Source: Streptomyces sp. NBC_00273 (GTDB taxonomy: Bacteria; Actinomycetota; Actinomycetes; Streptomycetales; Streptomycetaceae). From it: a DNA stretch of 64,000 nucleotides. This document shows, piece by piece, positions 51,407-59,727 of the stretch. The notes beneath the pieces are model-generated. The model saw only the letters and a list, made by a program, of their open reading frames with translations, did not search any database and was not told the DNA's origin. Each line of letters opens with the position of its first letter. The stretch's first letter is position 1. The translations under genes were made by a program, and so were the position numbers. The stretch covers positions 8,323,001 to 8,387,000 of the forward strand of contig NZ_CP108067.1 in NCBI RefSeq assembly GCF_036178145.1, written 5' to 3'.

Positions 51407-51641
51407 GGTGGGGAGACCCCGCTTTCTGCCTGGGGAGGTGCTCCCGGCCGGAAGTTACGGAAGCGTAGGTACGCGACCATGGGGATCGTGCCCCATACGC
51501 GGCCCGCTGGCCAGTCCAGACGCCCCTACCCGGCGAGATTCTCATCACGCCGGGAATGTCGCGGGCCCGTGGGGCGCTCCGTTCCACGGACGAGCGTACG
51601 AGGATGATGTACGCGGACGAAATGCGGCGAGGGGAGCGCGG

Positions 51642-51971
51642 GTGCTCGAGCAGGAAGACGCGCGGACCCGGCTGGGCGCGGCCGAACTGGGCGTAGAACC
51701 GGGGGAGCGGGCCAGCCTGGTGCAGTTCTCCAGCGCCTTCTGCCAGCCCTGCCGGGCCACGCGGCGGATCCTCGCCGAGGTCGCGGCGATGGTGGACGGG
51801 GTGGCGCACATCGAGATCGACGCGGAGGAGCGGCTCGCCCTGGTGCGGGCCCTCGGGATCGAGAAGACCCCGACCGTGCTGGTCCTGGACCGGACGGGTC
51901 GGATCGTGCGGCGGGCTGCCGGAATGCCGCGCAAGGTGGACGTGATCGCCGCCCTCGGAGCCGCCGTATGA
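51642..51971 (+). CDS. Thioredoxin family protein with CQPC active site
   Basis: 109 residues, thioredoxin fold. SLVQFSSAFCQPCRATRRIL carries CxxC as CQPC (~33-36) rather than WCGPC, and the cis-Pro segment is KTPTVLVLDRTG (~75). GTG 51642 has GGGGAG six bases upstream; longer frames from 51405 run through non-coding sequence. It may be a thiol reductase or a redox sensor; the non-standard active site suggests a specialised role. It is followed by the leader peptide and flavin reductase region. Confidence 0.88.
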   Translation: MLEQEDARTRLGAAELGVEPGERASLVQFSSAFCQPCRATRRILAEVAAMVDGVAHIEIDAEERLALVRALGIEKTPTVLVLDRTGRIVRRAAGMPRKVDVIAALGAAV

Positions 51972-52108
51972 CGCGCGGCCCGGCCGTCGGGAGGCCCGAC
52001 GCGGCGGGGCCGGAGGCGCCGGTGCGCGCGCCCGCACACAGCGTGACGCGCCTGACATCTGCCCGATCTCGCTTGACTGCGTCCACGGGAGATCGCCACG
52101 CTGGCGGC

Positions 52109-52189
52109 ATGCGGTATGAACTCCTGCTCTACGGACGGGTCCATGTGGACCTGGTCCGCCACGCGAGCGCGCGCTGTCGGGGCCACTGA
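52109..52189 (+). CDS. Putative regulatory leader peptide (HVDL type)
   Basis: 26-residue frame starting at ATG 52109, with the core RVHVDLVRHASARC (residues 10-23). Streptomyces and mycobacteria have short leader peptides with the pattern HVDLxRxxSxxC upstream of sulfur-related genes, some shown to work in cysteine-dependent attenuation. It ends 61 bp before the flavin reductase start. Too small for composition tests; the motif match is the evidence. Confidence 0.6.
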   Translation: MRYELLLYGRVHVDLVRHASARCRGH

Positions 52190-52250
52190 ACAGCCCGGCC
52201 CCCGATCCCCGACAGTGCCCGCGTGTCCCGCGGCAGAAGGCAGAACCCTG

Positions 52251-52826
52251 ATGACTGCTCCGACGGTCCCGACGGTCCCGACGGCTCCGTCCCCCCGTTC
52301 CCCCCTCTCCCCCCGCTCCGGCGCCGCAACGGTCACCGACACGGCCCGCACCGGCTCGCCCGACCTGCTGCGTTCGGTCTTCCGGCAGCACGCCGCGGGG
52401 GTCGCGGTGATCACCGCCCAGGACGGCGGGCGCCCGGTGGGGTTCACCGCCACCTCGCTCAACTCCGTTTCCGCCGATCCGCCGCTGCTGTCCTTCACGA
52501 TCTCCACCGGGGCCTCCAGCTGGCCCGCGGTGCGCGACAGCGAGTACCTCGGCGTCCACATACTGGGCGAGCACCAACGGGAGCTGGCGGGCCTGTTCGC
52601 CCGCAGCGGAGCCGACCGCTTCGGCCCGCCGACCGGTTGGGCCGGTGGCCCGCACGGGGTACCGGTGCTGGACGACGTACTGGCGTGGCTGGTCTGTCGG
52701 GTGGTCGCACGTGTGCCCGCCGGCGAACATCGTGTGATCATCGCTGAGGCGGTCGTCGGGGATCCGGCCGGGGAAGGTCGTCCCCTGCTGTACCACCAGG
52801 GGCGCTTCAACGCGTTGCGCGACTGA
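52251..52826 (+). CDS. Flavin reductase family protein (FMN-binding split barrel)
   Basis: 191 residues. Low-complexity Thr/Pro/Ser N-terminus (~1-30), then the flavin reductase split barrel: LRSVFRQHAAGVAVITAQDG, PVGFTATSLNSVSADPPLLSFTIS (~62-85), EYLGVHILGEHQRELAGLFA, and the C-terminal PLLYHQGRFNAL. It makes reduced FMN for partner monooxygenases. The HVDL leader peptide upstream links it to sulfur or cysteine supply (for example sulfonate desulfonation). A terminator hairpin follows. Confidence 0.9.
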   Translation: MTAPTVPTVPTAPSPRSPLSPRSGAATVTDTARTGSPDLLRSVFRQHAAGVAVITAQDGGRPVGFTATSLNSVSADPPLLSFTISTGASSWPAVRDSEYLGVHILGEHQRELAGLFARSGADRFGPPTGWAGGPHGVPVLDDVLAWLVCRVVARVPAGEHRVIIAEAVVGDPAGEGRPLLYHQGRFNALRD

Positions 52827-52831
52827 ATCGT

Positions 52832-52846
52832 CCCTGCTTGGCAGGG
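52832..52846 (+). terminator. Short hairpin after flavin reductase
   Basis: ccctgc-ttg-gcaggg (52832-52846), six bases after the stop. Small stem without a U-tract. Confidence 0.5.
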
Positions 52847-53026
52847 TCGGGCGGCGTTGGGCAGATCACAGCTCACCAGCCTTGCGGCTTGGCGGGACCC
52901 ACGGTGTACTGACGAGTAACATTCCCTTCGGAGCGCGGGCCGCCCCGACCGGGATCCGCCCGACAAGGCGCCTATGCTGCCTGCATAAGGCGGTACCAGA
53001 AAAGACGATGCGGTAGGAGAGCCGGC

Positions 53027-53812
53027 GTGAGCCTGAGGATCGTTGTCTGTGTGAAGTACGTGCCCGACGCCACGGGCGACCGGCAGTTCACCGAGGACTT
53101 GACCGTCAACCGTGACGACGTCGACGGCCTGCTGTCGGAGCTCGACGAGTACGCCGTCGAGCAGGCGCTGCAGATCGCCGACGAGGCCGACGATGCCGAG
53201 ATCACCGTTCTGACGGTGGGCCCCGAGGACGCCAAGGACGCGCTGCGCAAGGCGCTCTCGATGGGCGCCGACAAGGCCATCCACGTCGAGGACGACGACC
53301 TGCACGGCAGCGACGTCATGGGCACCTCGCTGGTGCTCGCCAAGGCGATCGAGAAGGCCGGCTACGACCTGGTCATCACCGGTATGGCGTCGACCGACGG
53401 CACCATGGGCGTGCTGCCGGCGATCCTGGCCGAGCGCCTGGGCGTCCCGCAGGTCACCCTGCTCTCCGAGGTCAAGGTCGAGGACGGCACCGTGACCGGC
53501 CGCCGCGACGGCGACACCGCGAGCGAGCAGCTGGAGGCCTCCCTCCCCGCGCTCGTCTCGGTGACGGACCAGTCGGGCGAGGCCCGCTACCCGTCCTTCA
53601 AGGGCATCATGGCCGCCAAGAAGAAGCCGGTCGAGTCCTGGGACCTGTCCGACCTGGACCTGGAGTCCGGCGAGGTCGGCCTCGAAGGCTCCTGGACCGC
53701 GGTCGACTCCGCGGCGCAGCGCCCGGCCCGTACCGCCGGCACGATCGTCAAGGACGAGGGCGAGGGCGGCAAGCAGCTGGCCGAGTTCCTGGCCGGCCAG
53801 AAGTTCATCTAA
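53027..53812 (+). CDS. etfB: Electron transfer flavoprotein beta subunit
   Basis: 261 residues. Starts RIVVCVKYVPDATGDRQF and contains the AMP-binding DGTMGVLPAILAERLG and the recognition-loop ADKAIHVEDDDLHGSD, typical of EtfB. With EtfA it carries electrons from acyl-CoA dehydrogenases to the quinone pool. GTG 53027 follows GGAGAG. A candidate -10 TATGCT lies at 52973. It forms an operon with etfA, 58 bp apart. The ACAD pair at 3-5.4 kb would need such a partner. Confidence 0.96.
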   Translation: MSLRIVVCVKYVPDATGDRQFTEDLTVNRDDVDGLLSELDEYAVEQALQIADEADDAEITVLTVGPEDAKDALRKALSMGADKAIHVEDDDLHGSDVMGTSLVLAKAIEKAGYDLVITGMASTDGTMGVLPAILAERLGVPQVTLLSEVKVEDGTVTGRRDGDTASEQLEASLPALVSVTDQSGEARYPSFKGIMAAKKKPVESWDLSDLDLESGEVGLEGSWTAVDSAAQRPARTAGTIVKDEGEGGKQLAEFLAGQKFI

Positions 53813-53870
53813 GAACCTCGGCCACCCCTCTTAGCCCCCAGACACTTCGCAATCGCAGGAGAGCAGTCCC

Positions 53871-54845
53871 ATGGCTGAAGTTCTCGTCTACGTCGACCAC
53901 GTGGACGGCGCCGTCCGCAAGCCCACCCTCGAGCTGCTGACGCTGGCCCGCCGCATCGGCGAGCCCGTCGCCGTCGCCCTGGGCGCCGGTGCCGACGCCA
54001 CCGCCGCGGTGCTCGCCGAGCACGGTGCGGTCAAGGTCCTCACCGCCGACGCCCCCGAGTTCACCGAGTACCTCGTGGTACCGAAGGTGGACGCGCTCCA
54101 GGCCGCCTTCGAGCTCGTGTCCGCCGCCGGCTCCCTGGCCGCCGTGCTCGTCCCGTCCTCCGCCGAGGGCAAGGAGATCGCCGCGCGCCTGGCCGTCCGC
54201 ATCGGTTCGGGCATCATCACCGACGCCATCGACCTGGAGGCGGGTGACGAGGGTCCGGTCGCGACGCAGTCCGCCTTCGCCGCGTCGTTCACCACCAAGT
54301 CCCGCGTCTCCAAGGGCACTCCGGTCATCACCGTGAAGCCGAACTCGGCCCCGGTCGAGGCCGCCCCCGCCGCCGGCGCCGTCGAGGCGCTCGCCGTCAC
54401 CTTCGGCGCCCTGGCCACCGGCACCAAGGTCACCGGTCGCACCCCGCGCGAGTCGACCGGTCGCCCCGAGCTGACCGAGGCCGCGATCGTCGTCTCCGGC
54501 GGCCGTGGCGTCAACGGTGCCGAGAACTTCCACATCATCGAGGACCTCGCGGACTCCCTCGGTGCGGCCGTCGGCGCCTCGCGTGCCGCCGTGGACGCCG
54601 GCTGGTACCCGCACTCCAACCAGGTCGGCCAGACCGGCAAGTCGGTCTCCCCGCAGCTGTACATCGCCTCCGGCATCTCGGGCGCGATCCAGCACCGGGC
54701 CGGCATGCAGACCTCGAAGACCATCGTGGCCATCAACAAGGACGCCGAGGCCCCGATCTTCGACCTCGTCGACTACGGCGTCGTCGGCGACCTCTTCGCC
54801 GTCGTCCCGCAGCTGACCGACGAGATCAAGGCGCGCAAGGGCTAG
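53871..54845 (+). CDS. etfA: Electron transfer flavoprotein alpha subunit
   Basis: 324 residues. The FAD domain is clear: [16 protein letters not shown] (~204), [31 protein letters not shown] and the signature [18 protein letters not shown], then [20 protein letters not shown]. This is group I EtfA of aerobic acyl-CoA oxidation. The ATG follows AGGAGAGC. A hairpin terminator is immediately downstream. Confidence 0.96.
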   Translation: MAEVLVYVDHVDGAVRKPTLELLTLARRIGEPVAVALGAGADATAAVLAEHGAVKVLTADAPEFTEYLVVPKVDALQAAFELVSAAGSLAAVLVPSSAEGKEIAARLAVRIGSGIITDAIDLEAGDEGPVATQSAFAASFTTKSRVSKGTPVITVKPNSAPVEAAPAAGAVEALAVTFGALATGTKVTGRTPRESTGRPELTEAAIVVSGGRGVNGAENFHIIEDLADSLGAAVGASRAAVDAGWYPHSNQVGQTGKSVSPQLYIASGISGAIQHRAGMQTSKTIVAINKDAEAPIFDLVDYGVVGDLFAVVPQLTDEIKARKG

Positions 54846-54898
54846 TCGCCCCGACCCCCGGGACGAGGACGCGACGCGTACCGGGTGCACGAACGAGT

Positions 54899-54955
54899 GA
54901 GGGCCTTCCGGGCCCGGTGTGGACGGTGACGTCCCCACCGGACCGGGAGGCCCTC
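54899..54955 (+). terminator. Long imperfect hairpin after etfA
   Basis: Left arm 54899-54923 and right arm 54932-54955 pair along about 22 of 25 positions (gagggcctt... with ...ggccctc), 54 bp after the etfA stop. Confidence 0.75.
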
Positions 54956-55082
54956 GTCGTCTTCGGCCCCCGTCGTGCCCGTACGGGGGGTGCTCCGCCA
55001 ACCCCTCTCGTTCGGCCGGCGGAGGGGCGTACGCTGCGATCAGCCCGGGGAGGGCCCGGGAGCGGGGGAGGGAGTTCTTCCG

Positions 55083-56618
55083 ATGCGGGGCGCGTTACTG
55101 GAGGGGCGCTACCGGCTGGAGCGCAGGCTCGGGGCCGGTGGGATGGGCGAGGTGTGGCAGGCCCGGGACCTGAGGCTCGACCGGGAGGTCGCGGTCAAGG
55201 TGATCTCCCGGGGCGTGGCCGGTGACCACCTCCTGGAAGAGCGGTTCAGAAAAGAGGCCCGCACGGCCGCGGGCCTGACCCATCCCCGGATCGTGACCGT
55301 CCACGACCACGGCGAGGTCGAGGTCGACGGCCGCCCGGTGCTCTTCCTCGTGATGGAGCTCGTGCGCGGGCGGCCCCTGACCGCCGTGCTGCGCGACCAC
55401 CGCTCGGGTGCGGACCCCGCCGCCGTGGTCCGGTGGGCGGTCCAGATCTGTGAAGGCCTGGCCGCCGCGCACCGGGCCGGTGTGGTCCACCGGGACATCA
55501 AGCCGGCCAACATCATGGTCCACGGGCCCGCCGAGGCCGACGTCACCATCTGCGACTTCGGCATCGCCCGCCTCGCGGAAGAGACCGGGACCGGTCTGAC
55601 GGCCACGGGCGCGGCCATCGGCACGCCGACCTACATGTCCCCGGAGCAGGCGCGCGGCGACCGTCGCATCGACGGCCGCAGCGACCTGTACTCCCTCGGC
55701 TGCATGCTGTACGAACTGCTGGCCGGCCGGCCGCCGTTCACCGGTTCCGGGCTGTCGGTGCTCTCGCAGCACCTCACCGGTGAGCCCGCCCCGATCAGGG
55801 ACCTCCGGCCCGCGGTGCCCGAGGAACTGGAACGGCTGGTGCTGGAGCTGCTGGCCAAGGAGCCCGCGGCACGACCGGCCGACGCGGAGCAGGTGATCGA
55901 CCGGTTGCGCAAGGCGGCGACCGGTGCCCGATCCCGATCGCGGTCCCGTTCCCGCTCCCGTGCGGTGACCGGTCCGGCGCCCGGGCGCGACACCGAGACC
56001 GCATTGGGAACCGATCCGCCTCCGCCGGCCCCCGCCGTGCGCGCGGGGACCGGCCACCCGATTCCGGCCTCGTCGGTACCCGGCACCCGGCCGCGGCTCC
56101 TGTGGGGCTCGTTGCTCGCCGCCGCCGGGGTGTACACCCAGCTCGTCGTCCTGGGCGAATGGGGCTCGCTGACCCTCAGGGCGCTCGGGGCCGCGCTGCT
56201 CGCCTGCCTGCTGGCGTTCCTCGTCTCCAGGAGTTCCGCCGACGTGCCCGACGAGGAGAGCCGGGGGGTCGCGGCGGCGCTGACGGCCGGTGTCCTCATC
56301 GGCGTACTGCTGCTGTTCTGGCCGCCGGCCCCGTGGTGGGCGGGGGTGCTGGTCCTGCTCCTGTCGGGGTTCGTGCTGCTGTTCCTGTCGCACTTCGTCC
56401 GAGGGCTGGTGGGCGCGCTGGCCCGGCGGGACCCCTGGGTGGCCTGGCTCGGTACGGAGTCCGGGCTGTTCAACGCGGTGGTGTTCGCCGGCATCCTGGC
56501 GGCCGACGGCAGGGCCGTCTACGCGGCGGTGGGCTGGGGGCTGGCGATGTGGCCGGCCGCGGCCCTCGTCACGGCCGTCTTCGTTCCCCGCCTGCGGGCG
56601 GTGCAGGCCCCGGCCTGA
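55083..56618 (+). CDS. Membrane Ser/Thr protein kinase with TTA codon and RS repeat
   Basis: 511 residues. Hanks-type kinase domain (~8-280): GAGGMGEVW (glycine loop), AVKVIS (Lys ~37), HRDIKPANIM (~136), DFGIAR (~158), GTPTYMSPEQARG. A juxtamembrane linker carries (RS)5 dipeptides (~282-292) and Pro-rich sequence, followed by five or six membrane helices (~340-505) instead of the single helix plus PASTA sensor of PknB. ATG 55083 has GGAGGGAG upstream. Codon 5 is TTA (55095-55097), implying bldA control. No substrate is evident; single-gene locus. Confidence 0.92.
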   Translation: MRGALLEGRYRLERRLGAGGMGEVWQARDLRLDREVAVKVISRGVAGDHLLEERFRKEARTAAGLTHPRIVTVHDHGEVEVDGRPVLFLVMELVRGRPLTAVLRDHRSGADPAAVVRWAVQICEGLAAAHRAGVVHRDIKPANIMVHGPAEADVTICDFGIARLAEETGTGLTATGAAIGTPTYMSPEQARGDRRIDGRSDLYSLGCMLYELLAGRPPFTGSGLSVLSQHLTGEPAPIRDLRPAVPEELERLVLELLAKEPAARPADAEQVIDRLRKAATGARSRSRSRSRSRAVTGPAPGRDTETALGTDPPPPAPAVRAGTGHPIPASSVPGTRPRLLWGSLLAAAGVYTQLVVLGEWGSLTLRALGAALLACLLAFLVSRSSADVPDEESRGVAAALTAGVLIGVLLLFWPPAPWWAGVLVLLLSGFVLLFLSHFVRGLVGALARRDPWVAWLGTESGLFNAVVFAGILAADGRAVYAAVGWGLAMWPAAALVTAVFVPRLRAVQAPA

Positions 56619-56801
56619 TCCGGATCCGCAGCGGCTGACCTGCGTACTCTCCGGCTCCGGGGCCGTGTGGTGTTTGTCACCGCGTGGCCCCGAGTCGTTT
56701 GTCCAGGACGGCAGGGGGACCATTGACGGAGCGGAACCCCGTGACTAAATTCTGCTATGCGGATCTAAGCTTCCGTGAAGTGGAAAAGAGGAGAGTGCAC
56801 G

Positions 56802-58100
56802 ATGGGTCAGCAGGAGAAGGTGGCGACGAGCCTCGCAGGCGCGGTCAGCGAGGGCATCAGCGCCTCCCTCGCGCCGGTGGACGCGGAACTCGCGCGCCAC
56901 TACCCGGGCGACCCCGGCACCCGGCAGCCCATCCACACGGTCTACGTACCCGGTGACGTCTTCGCCGCGGACACCATCCGCTCCTGGGGCGACCAGGCCC
57001 TCGCCGCGCTCGACGAGCACGCCCCGGACGCCGCCACCTTCGCCAAGGTGCTCGGCATCTCCGACGAGCTGGCCGTACCCGTCTACGACCGGGTCCGCGC
57101 CAAGCTGCGCAGCGAGCCCGTCGAGGACCTCCGCGTCGACTTCGAGGACGGCTTCGGCGTCCGCTCCGACGAGGAGGAGGACCAGGCCGCGGCCCGCGCC
57201 GCCCGCCTCGTCTCGGAGGCCTTCTCCAACGGCACCAACGCGCCGTACATGGGCATCCGCATGAAGTGCATGGAGTCCAACGTCCGCGACCGCGGCATCC
57301 GCACCACGGACATCTTCCTCTCCGGCCTGCTGGAGCACGGCGGCCTCCCCGAGGGCCTCGTCCTGACCCTTCCGAAGGTCACCTACGCCGAGCAGGTCAG
57401 CGCCTTCGTCAAGCTGTTGGAGGCCTTCGAGACCACCCGGGGCCTGCGCCCGGGCCGGATCGGCTTCGAGATCCAGATCGAGACCAGCCAGTCCATCGTC
57501 GCCTCCGACGGCACCGCCACGGTCGCCCGGATGATCGAAGCCTCCAAGGGCCGCGCCACCGGCCTGCACTACGGCACCTTCGACTACAGCGCCTGCGTCG
57601 GCGTATCCGCCGCGTACCAGTCGAGCGACCACCCCGCCGCCGACCACGCGAAGGCGATCATGCAGGTCGCGGCCGCCGGCACCGGCGTACGCGTCTCCGA
57701 CGGCTCGACCAACGTCCTGCCGATCGGCACCACCGAGCACGTCCACGAGGCCTGGAAGCTGCACTACGGCCTGACCCGCCGTGCCCTGGCCCGCGCCTAC
57801 TACCAGGGCTGGGACATGCACCCGGCGCACCTGCCGACCCGCTACGCGGCCGTCTTCACCTTCTACCGCGAGGGCCTGGAGGCCGCCGCCGCGCGCCTGA
57901 AGGCGTACGTGGCCAAGATCGAGGGCGACGTGATGGACGAGCCGGCCACCGCCAAGGCCCTGGCCGGCTACCTGGTCCGCGGGCTCGACTGCGGCGCGGT
58001 GGGCACCGACGAGGTCACCGCCCTCACCGGCCTGACCCGCGCGGAACTGGACGCCTTCGCCATCCCGCGCCGCTCGGCCACCCTGACGGCCACCAACTGA
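56802..58100 (+). CDS. DUF6986 family, citrate lyase/HpcH-HpaI aldolase-like enzyme
   Basis: 432 residues. A TIM-barrel aldolase-like fold is suggested by LRVDFEDGFG (~108-117, acidic metal site), GIRMKCME, PEGLVLTLPKVTYAEQV, IGFEIQIETSQSI (metal Glu) and GLHYGTFDYSACVG. It resembles the actinobacterial DUF6986 family, related to citrate lyase beta and malyl-CoA-type lyases. The reaction is not established. ATG 56802 has AGAGGAGA upstream. A GC-rich hairpin terminator lies 14 bp after the stop. Confidence 0.85.
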   Translation: MGQQEKVATSLAGAVSEGISASLAPVDAELARHYPGDPGTRQPIHTVYVPGDVFAADTIRSWGDQALAALDEHAPDAATFAKVLGISDELAVPVYDRVRAKLRSEPVEDLRVDFEDGFGVRSDEEEDQAAARAARLVSEAFSNGTNAPYMGIRMKCMESNVRDRGIRTTDIFLSGLLEHGGLPEGLVLTLPKVTYAEQVSAFVKLLEAFETTRGLRPGRIGFEIQIETSQSIVASDGTATVARMIEASKGRATGLHYGTFDYSACVGVSAAYQSSDHPAADHAKAIMQVAAAGTGVRVSDGSTNVLPIGTTEHVHEAWKLHYGLTRRALARAYYQGWDMHPAHLPTRYAAVFTFYREGLEAAAARLKAYVAKIEGDVMDEPATAKALAGYLVRGLDCGAVGTDEVTALTGLTRAELDAFAIPRRSATLTATN

Positions 58101-58114
58101 TCCCGGCACCACGA

Positions 58115-58148
58115 GCGGCCCGGCCCCGGACCACCGGGGCCGGGCCGC
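58115..58148. terminator. Hairpin terminator after DUF6986 gene
   Basis: Perfect arms gcggcccggcccc (58115-58127) and ggggccgggccgc (58136-58148), 8-base loop. Confidence 0.75.
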
Positions 58149-58149
58149 C

Positions 58150-58545
58150 GCCGCGTGCGGGCCCGGCAGCACCCAGAACCGCAGGCTCCCGTCGGGAGCG
58201 AAGGCGACGCCTCGGGCGGCGCCGGTGTGCCCCGTCGGCGGCAGGCACGCGGAGGCCCCGCCCTCGTGGGCGTCCCACGACCGCACGGCGCCGTCCGCAC
58301 CGGCGCTGGCGAACGGTCGGCCGTCGGGGGTGAACGCCACACGCCTGCCCGGAGAGACCGGGAGACCGGGCGACCGGGCGACCGGGCGGCTCGGGGGCCG
58401 TCGCGCCCGTCCCGCGTCCACAGGGCCGCGGGGCCGAGCTCCGACGGGAACTCCGGTCCGCACGGCCCTTCGTCCGGCAGCGGATGCGTCCCGGGCAGCG
58501 CGGCGCGTACACGCGCTCGCCGCCCGGCGAGGGCTCCACGGGGGT
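58150..58545 (-). pseudogene. Decayed WD40-repeat gene fragment
   Basis: The minus strand still encodes two WD40 blades: GRRVAFTPDGRPFASAGADG with AVRSWDAHEGG, then GHTGAARGVAFAPDG running straight into LRFWVLPG, as if a blade was deleted internally. There is no start codon in the same frame. Upstream protein-like sequence (PDEGPCGPEFPSELG) is in another frame. The frame break coincides with an 8-bp tandem repeat (58355-58386), and one unit changes the frame by two, so slippage may have caused it. The remnant lies between DUF6986 and the LacI gene. Confidence 0.65.
58355..58386. repeat. Four 8-bp tandem repeats (agaccggg/cgaccggg)
   Basis: Units at 58355, 58363, 58371 and 58379 differ only in the first base. 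An 8-bp unit shifts reading frame on each gain or loss. Confidence 0.85.
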
Positions 58546-58551
58546 GACGGG

Positions 58552-59589
58552 TCAGTCGGCCGGGGCGAGTTCGCCCGAGCCCCGGGCGATCAGCCGGGTC
58601 GAGAGTTCGATGCGGCACGGGGTCAGGTCCGCGCCGGCCAGGCGCTGGAACAGGCGGTCCGTGGCCACCCGGCCCAGGGCCGCCGGGTCCTGGGCGACCA
58701 CCGTCACGCCCGGACGGAGCAGATCGGCCAGCTCGAAGTCGTCGAAGCCGACCAGTGCCACCGGCCGGCCGTGCGCCGCGAGGACCCGCACCACGGTCAC
58801 CGTCACCCGGTTGTTGCCGGCGAAGACGGCGGTCACCGGGTCCGGGCCCGTGAGCATCGCCGCGGCCGCCGCCGCGACCCGTTCCGGGGCCGTGGATCCG
58901 AGCGAGACCCAGGACTGAGCCACCGGCAGGCCCGCGTCCGTCATCGCCGCGCGGTAGCCGCGCAGCCGCTCCGCCACCGTGTGGATACGGGGTTGGTCGC
59001 CGATGAAACCGATCCGGCGGTGGCCGCCCGCGATCAGGTGGGCCACCCCGTTCCGCGCGCCGCCGAAGTTGTCCGACAGCACCACGTCCGCGTCGATCCG
59101 CCCGGCCGGGCGGTCCACGAACACCGTGGACACGCCGGCCCGCATCTCCGGCTCCAGATAGCGGTGGTCGTCCCCGGCCGGGATCACGATCAGCCCGTCC
59201 ACCCGGCGGGCGCACAGCGCGAGCGCCAACTCCCGCTCCCGGTCCGGGTCTTCGGCGCTGGAGCCGTTGATGAGCAGCGCCCCGTGCGCGCGGGCCACCT
59301 CCTCCACCGCCCGGTTCAGCGGGCCGTAGAAGGGATCGGCGAGATCCTCCAGGATCAGGCCCACCGTGGCGGTACGGCCCTTGCGCAGCACGCGGGCACT
59401 GTCGTTGCGGCGGAAGCCGAGGGCCTCGATGGCCTGCTGGACCCGTCGCTCGGTCTCGGGGGTCACTCCCGGCTCACCGTTGACCACGCGCGACACCGTC
59501 TTCAGGCCGACGCCCGCCTGGGACGCCACGTCCTTCATGGTCGGCCGGTTGCCGTAGCGGGGCTCGGACGGGCGGCGGTTGTGGGGCAC
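58552..59589 (-). CDS. LacI family transcriptional regulator
   Basis: 345 residues. The N-terminal LacI helix-turn-helix MKDVASQAGVGLKTVSRVVN (~18-37) with hinge helix RRNDSARVLRKGRT is followed by a periplasmic-binding-like sugar sensor (VGLILEDLADPFYGPLNRAV, VFVDRPAGRIDADVVLSDN, GHRRIGFIGD, VALVGFDDFELADLL). GTG 59589 has GGAGG ten bases upstream. No sugar transporter or hydrolase is adjacent; it diverges from the P-loop/NUDIX fusion, so the target is unknown. Confidence 0.92.
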   Translation of the reverse strand: MPHNRRPSEPRYGNRPTMKDVASQAGVGLKTVSRVVNGEPGVTPETERRVQQAIEALGFRRNDSARVLRKGRTATVGLILEDLADPFYGPLNRAVEEVARAHGALLINGSSAEDPDRERELALALCARRVDGLIVIPAGDDHRYLEPEMRAGVSTVFVDRPAGRIDADVVLSDNFGGARNGVAHLIAGGHRRIGFIGDQPRIHTVAERLRGYRAAMTDAGLPVAQSWVSLGSTAPERVAAAAAAMLTGPDPVTAVFAGNNRVTVTVVRVLAAHGRPVALVGFDDFELADLLRPGVTVVAQDPAALGRVATDRLFQRLAGADLTPCRIELSTRLIARGSGELAPAD

Positions 59590-59727
59590 GGTGGCGAATC
59601 CTCCGGGGCTCACGGGCGGGGCTGTGACCTTGAGGATAAGCACTGGGCCGATCGTGAGGTTTTCGTGGCAGGCTGGGGCGGGCAAGCCACTGGGGGCTCC
59701 GGACGAGCCATGGGGAGAGGGGTAGAC

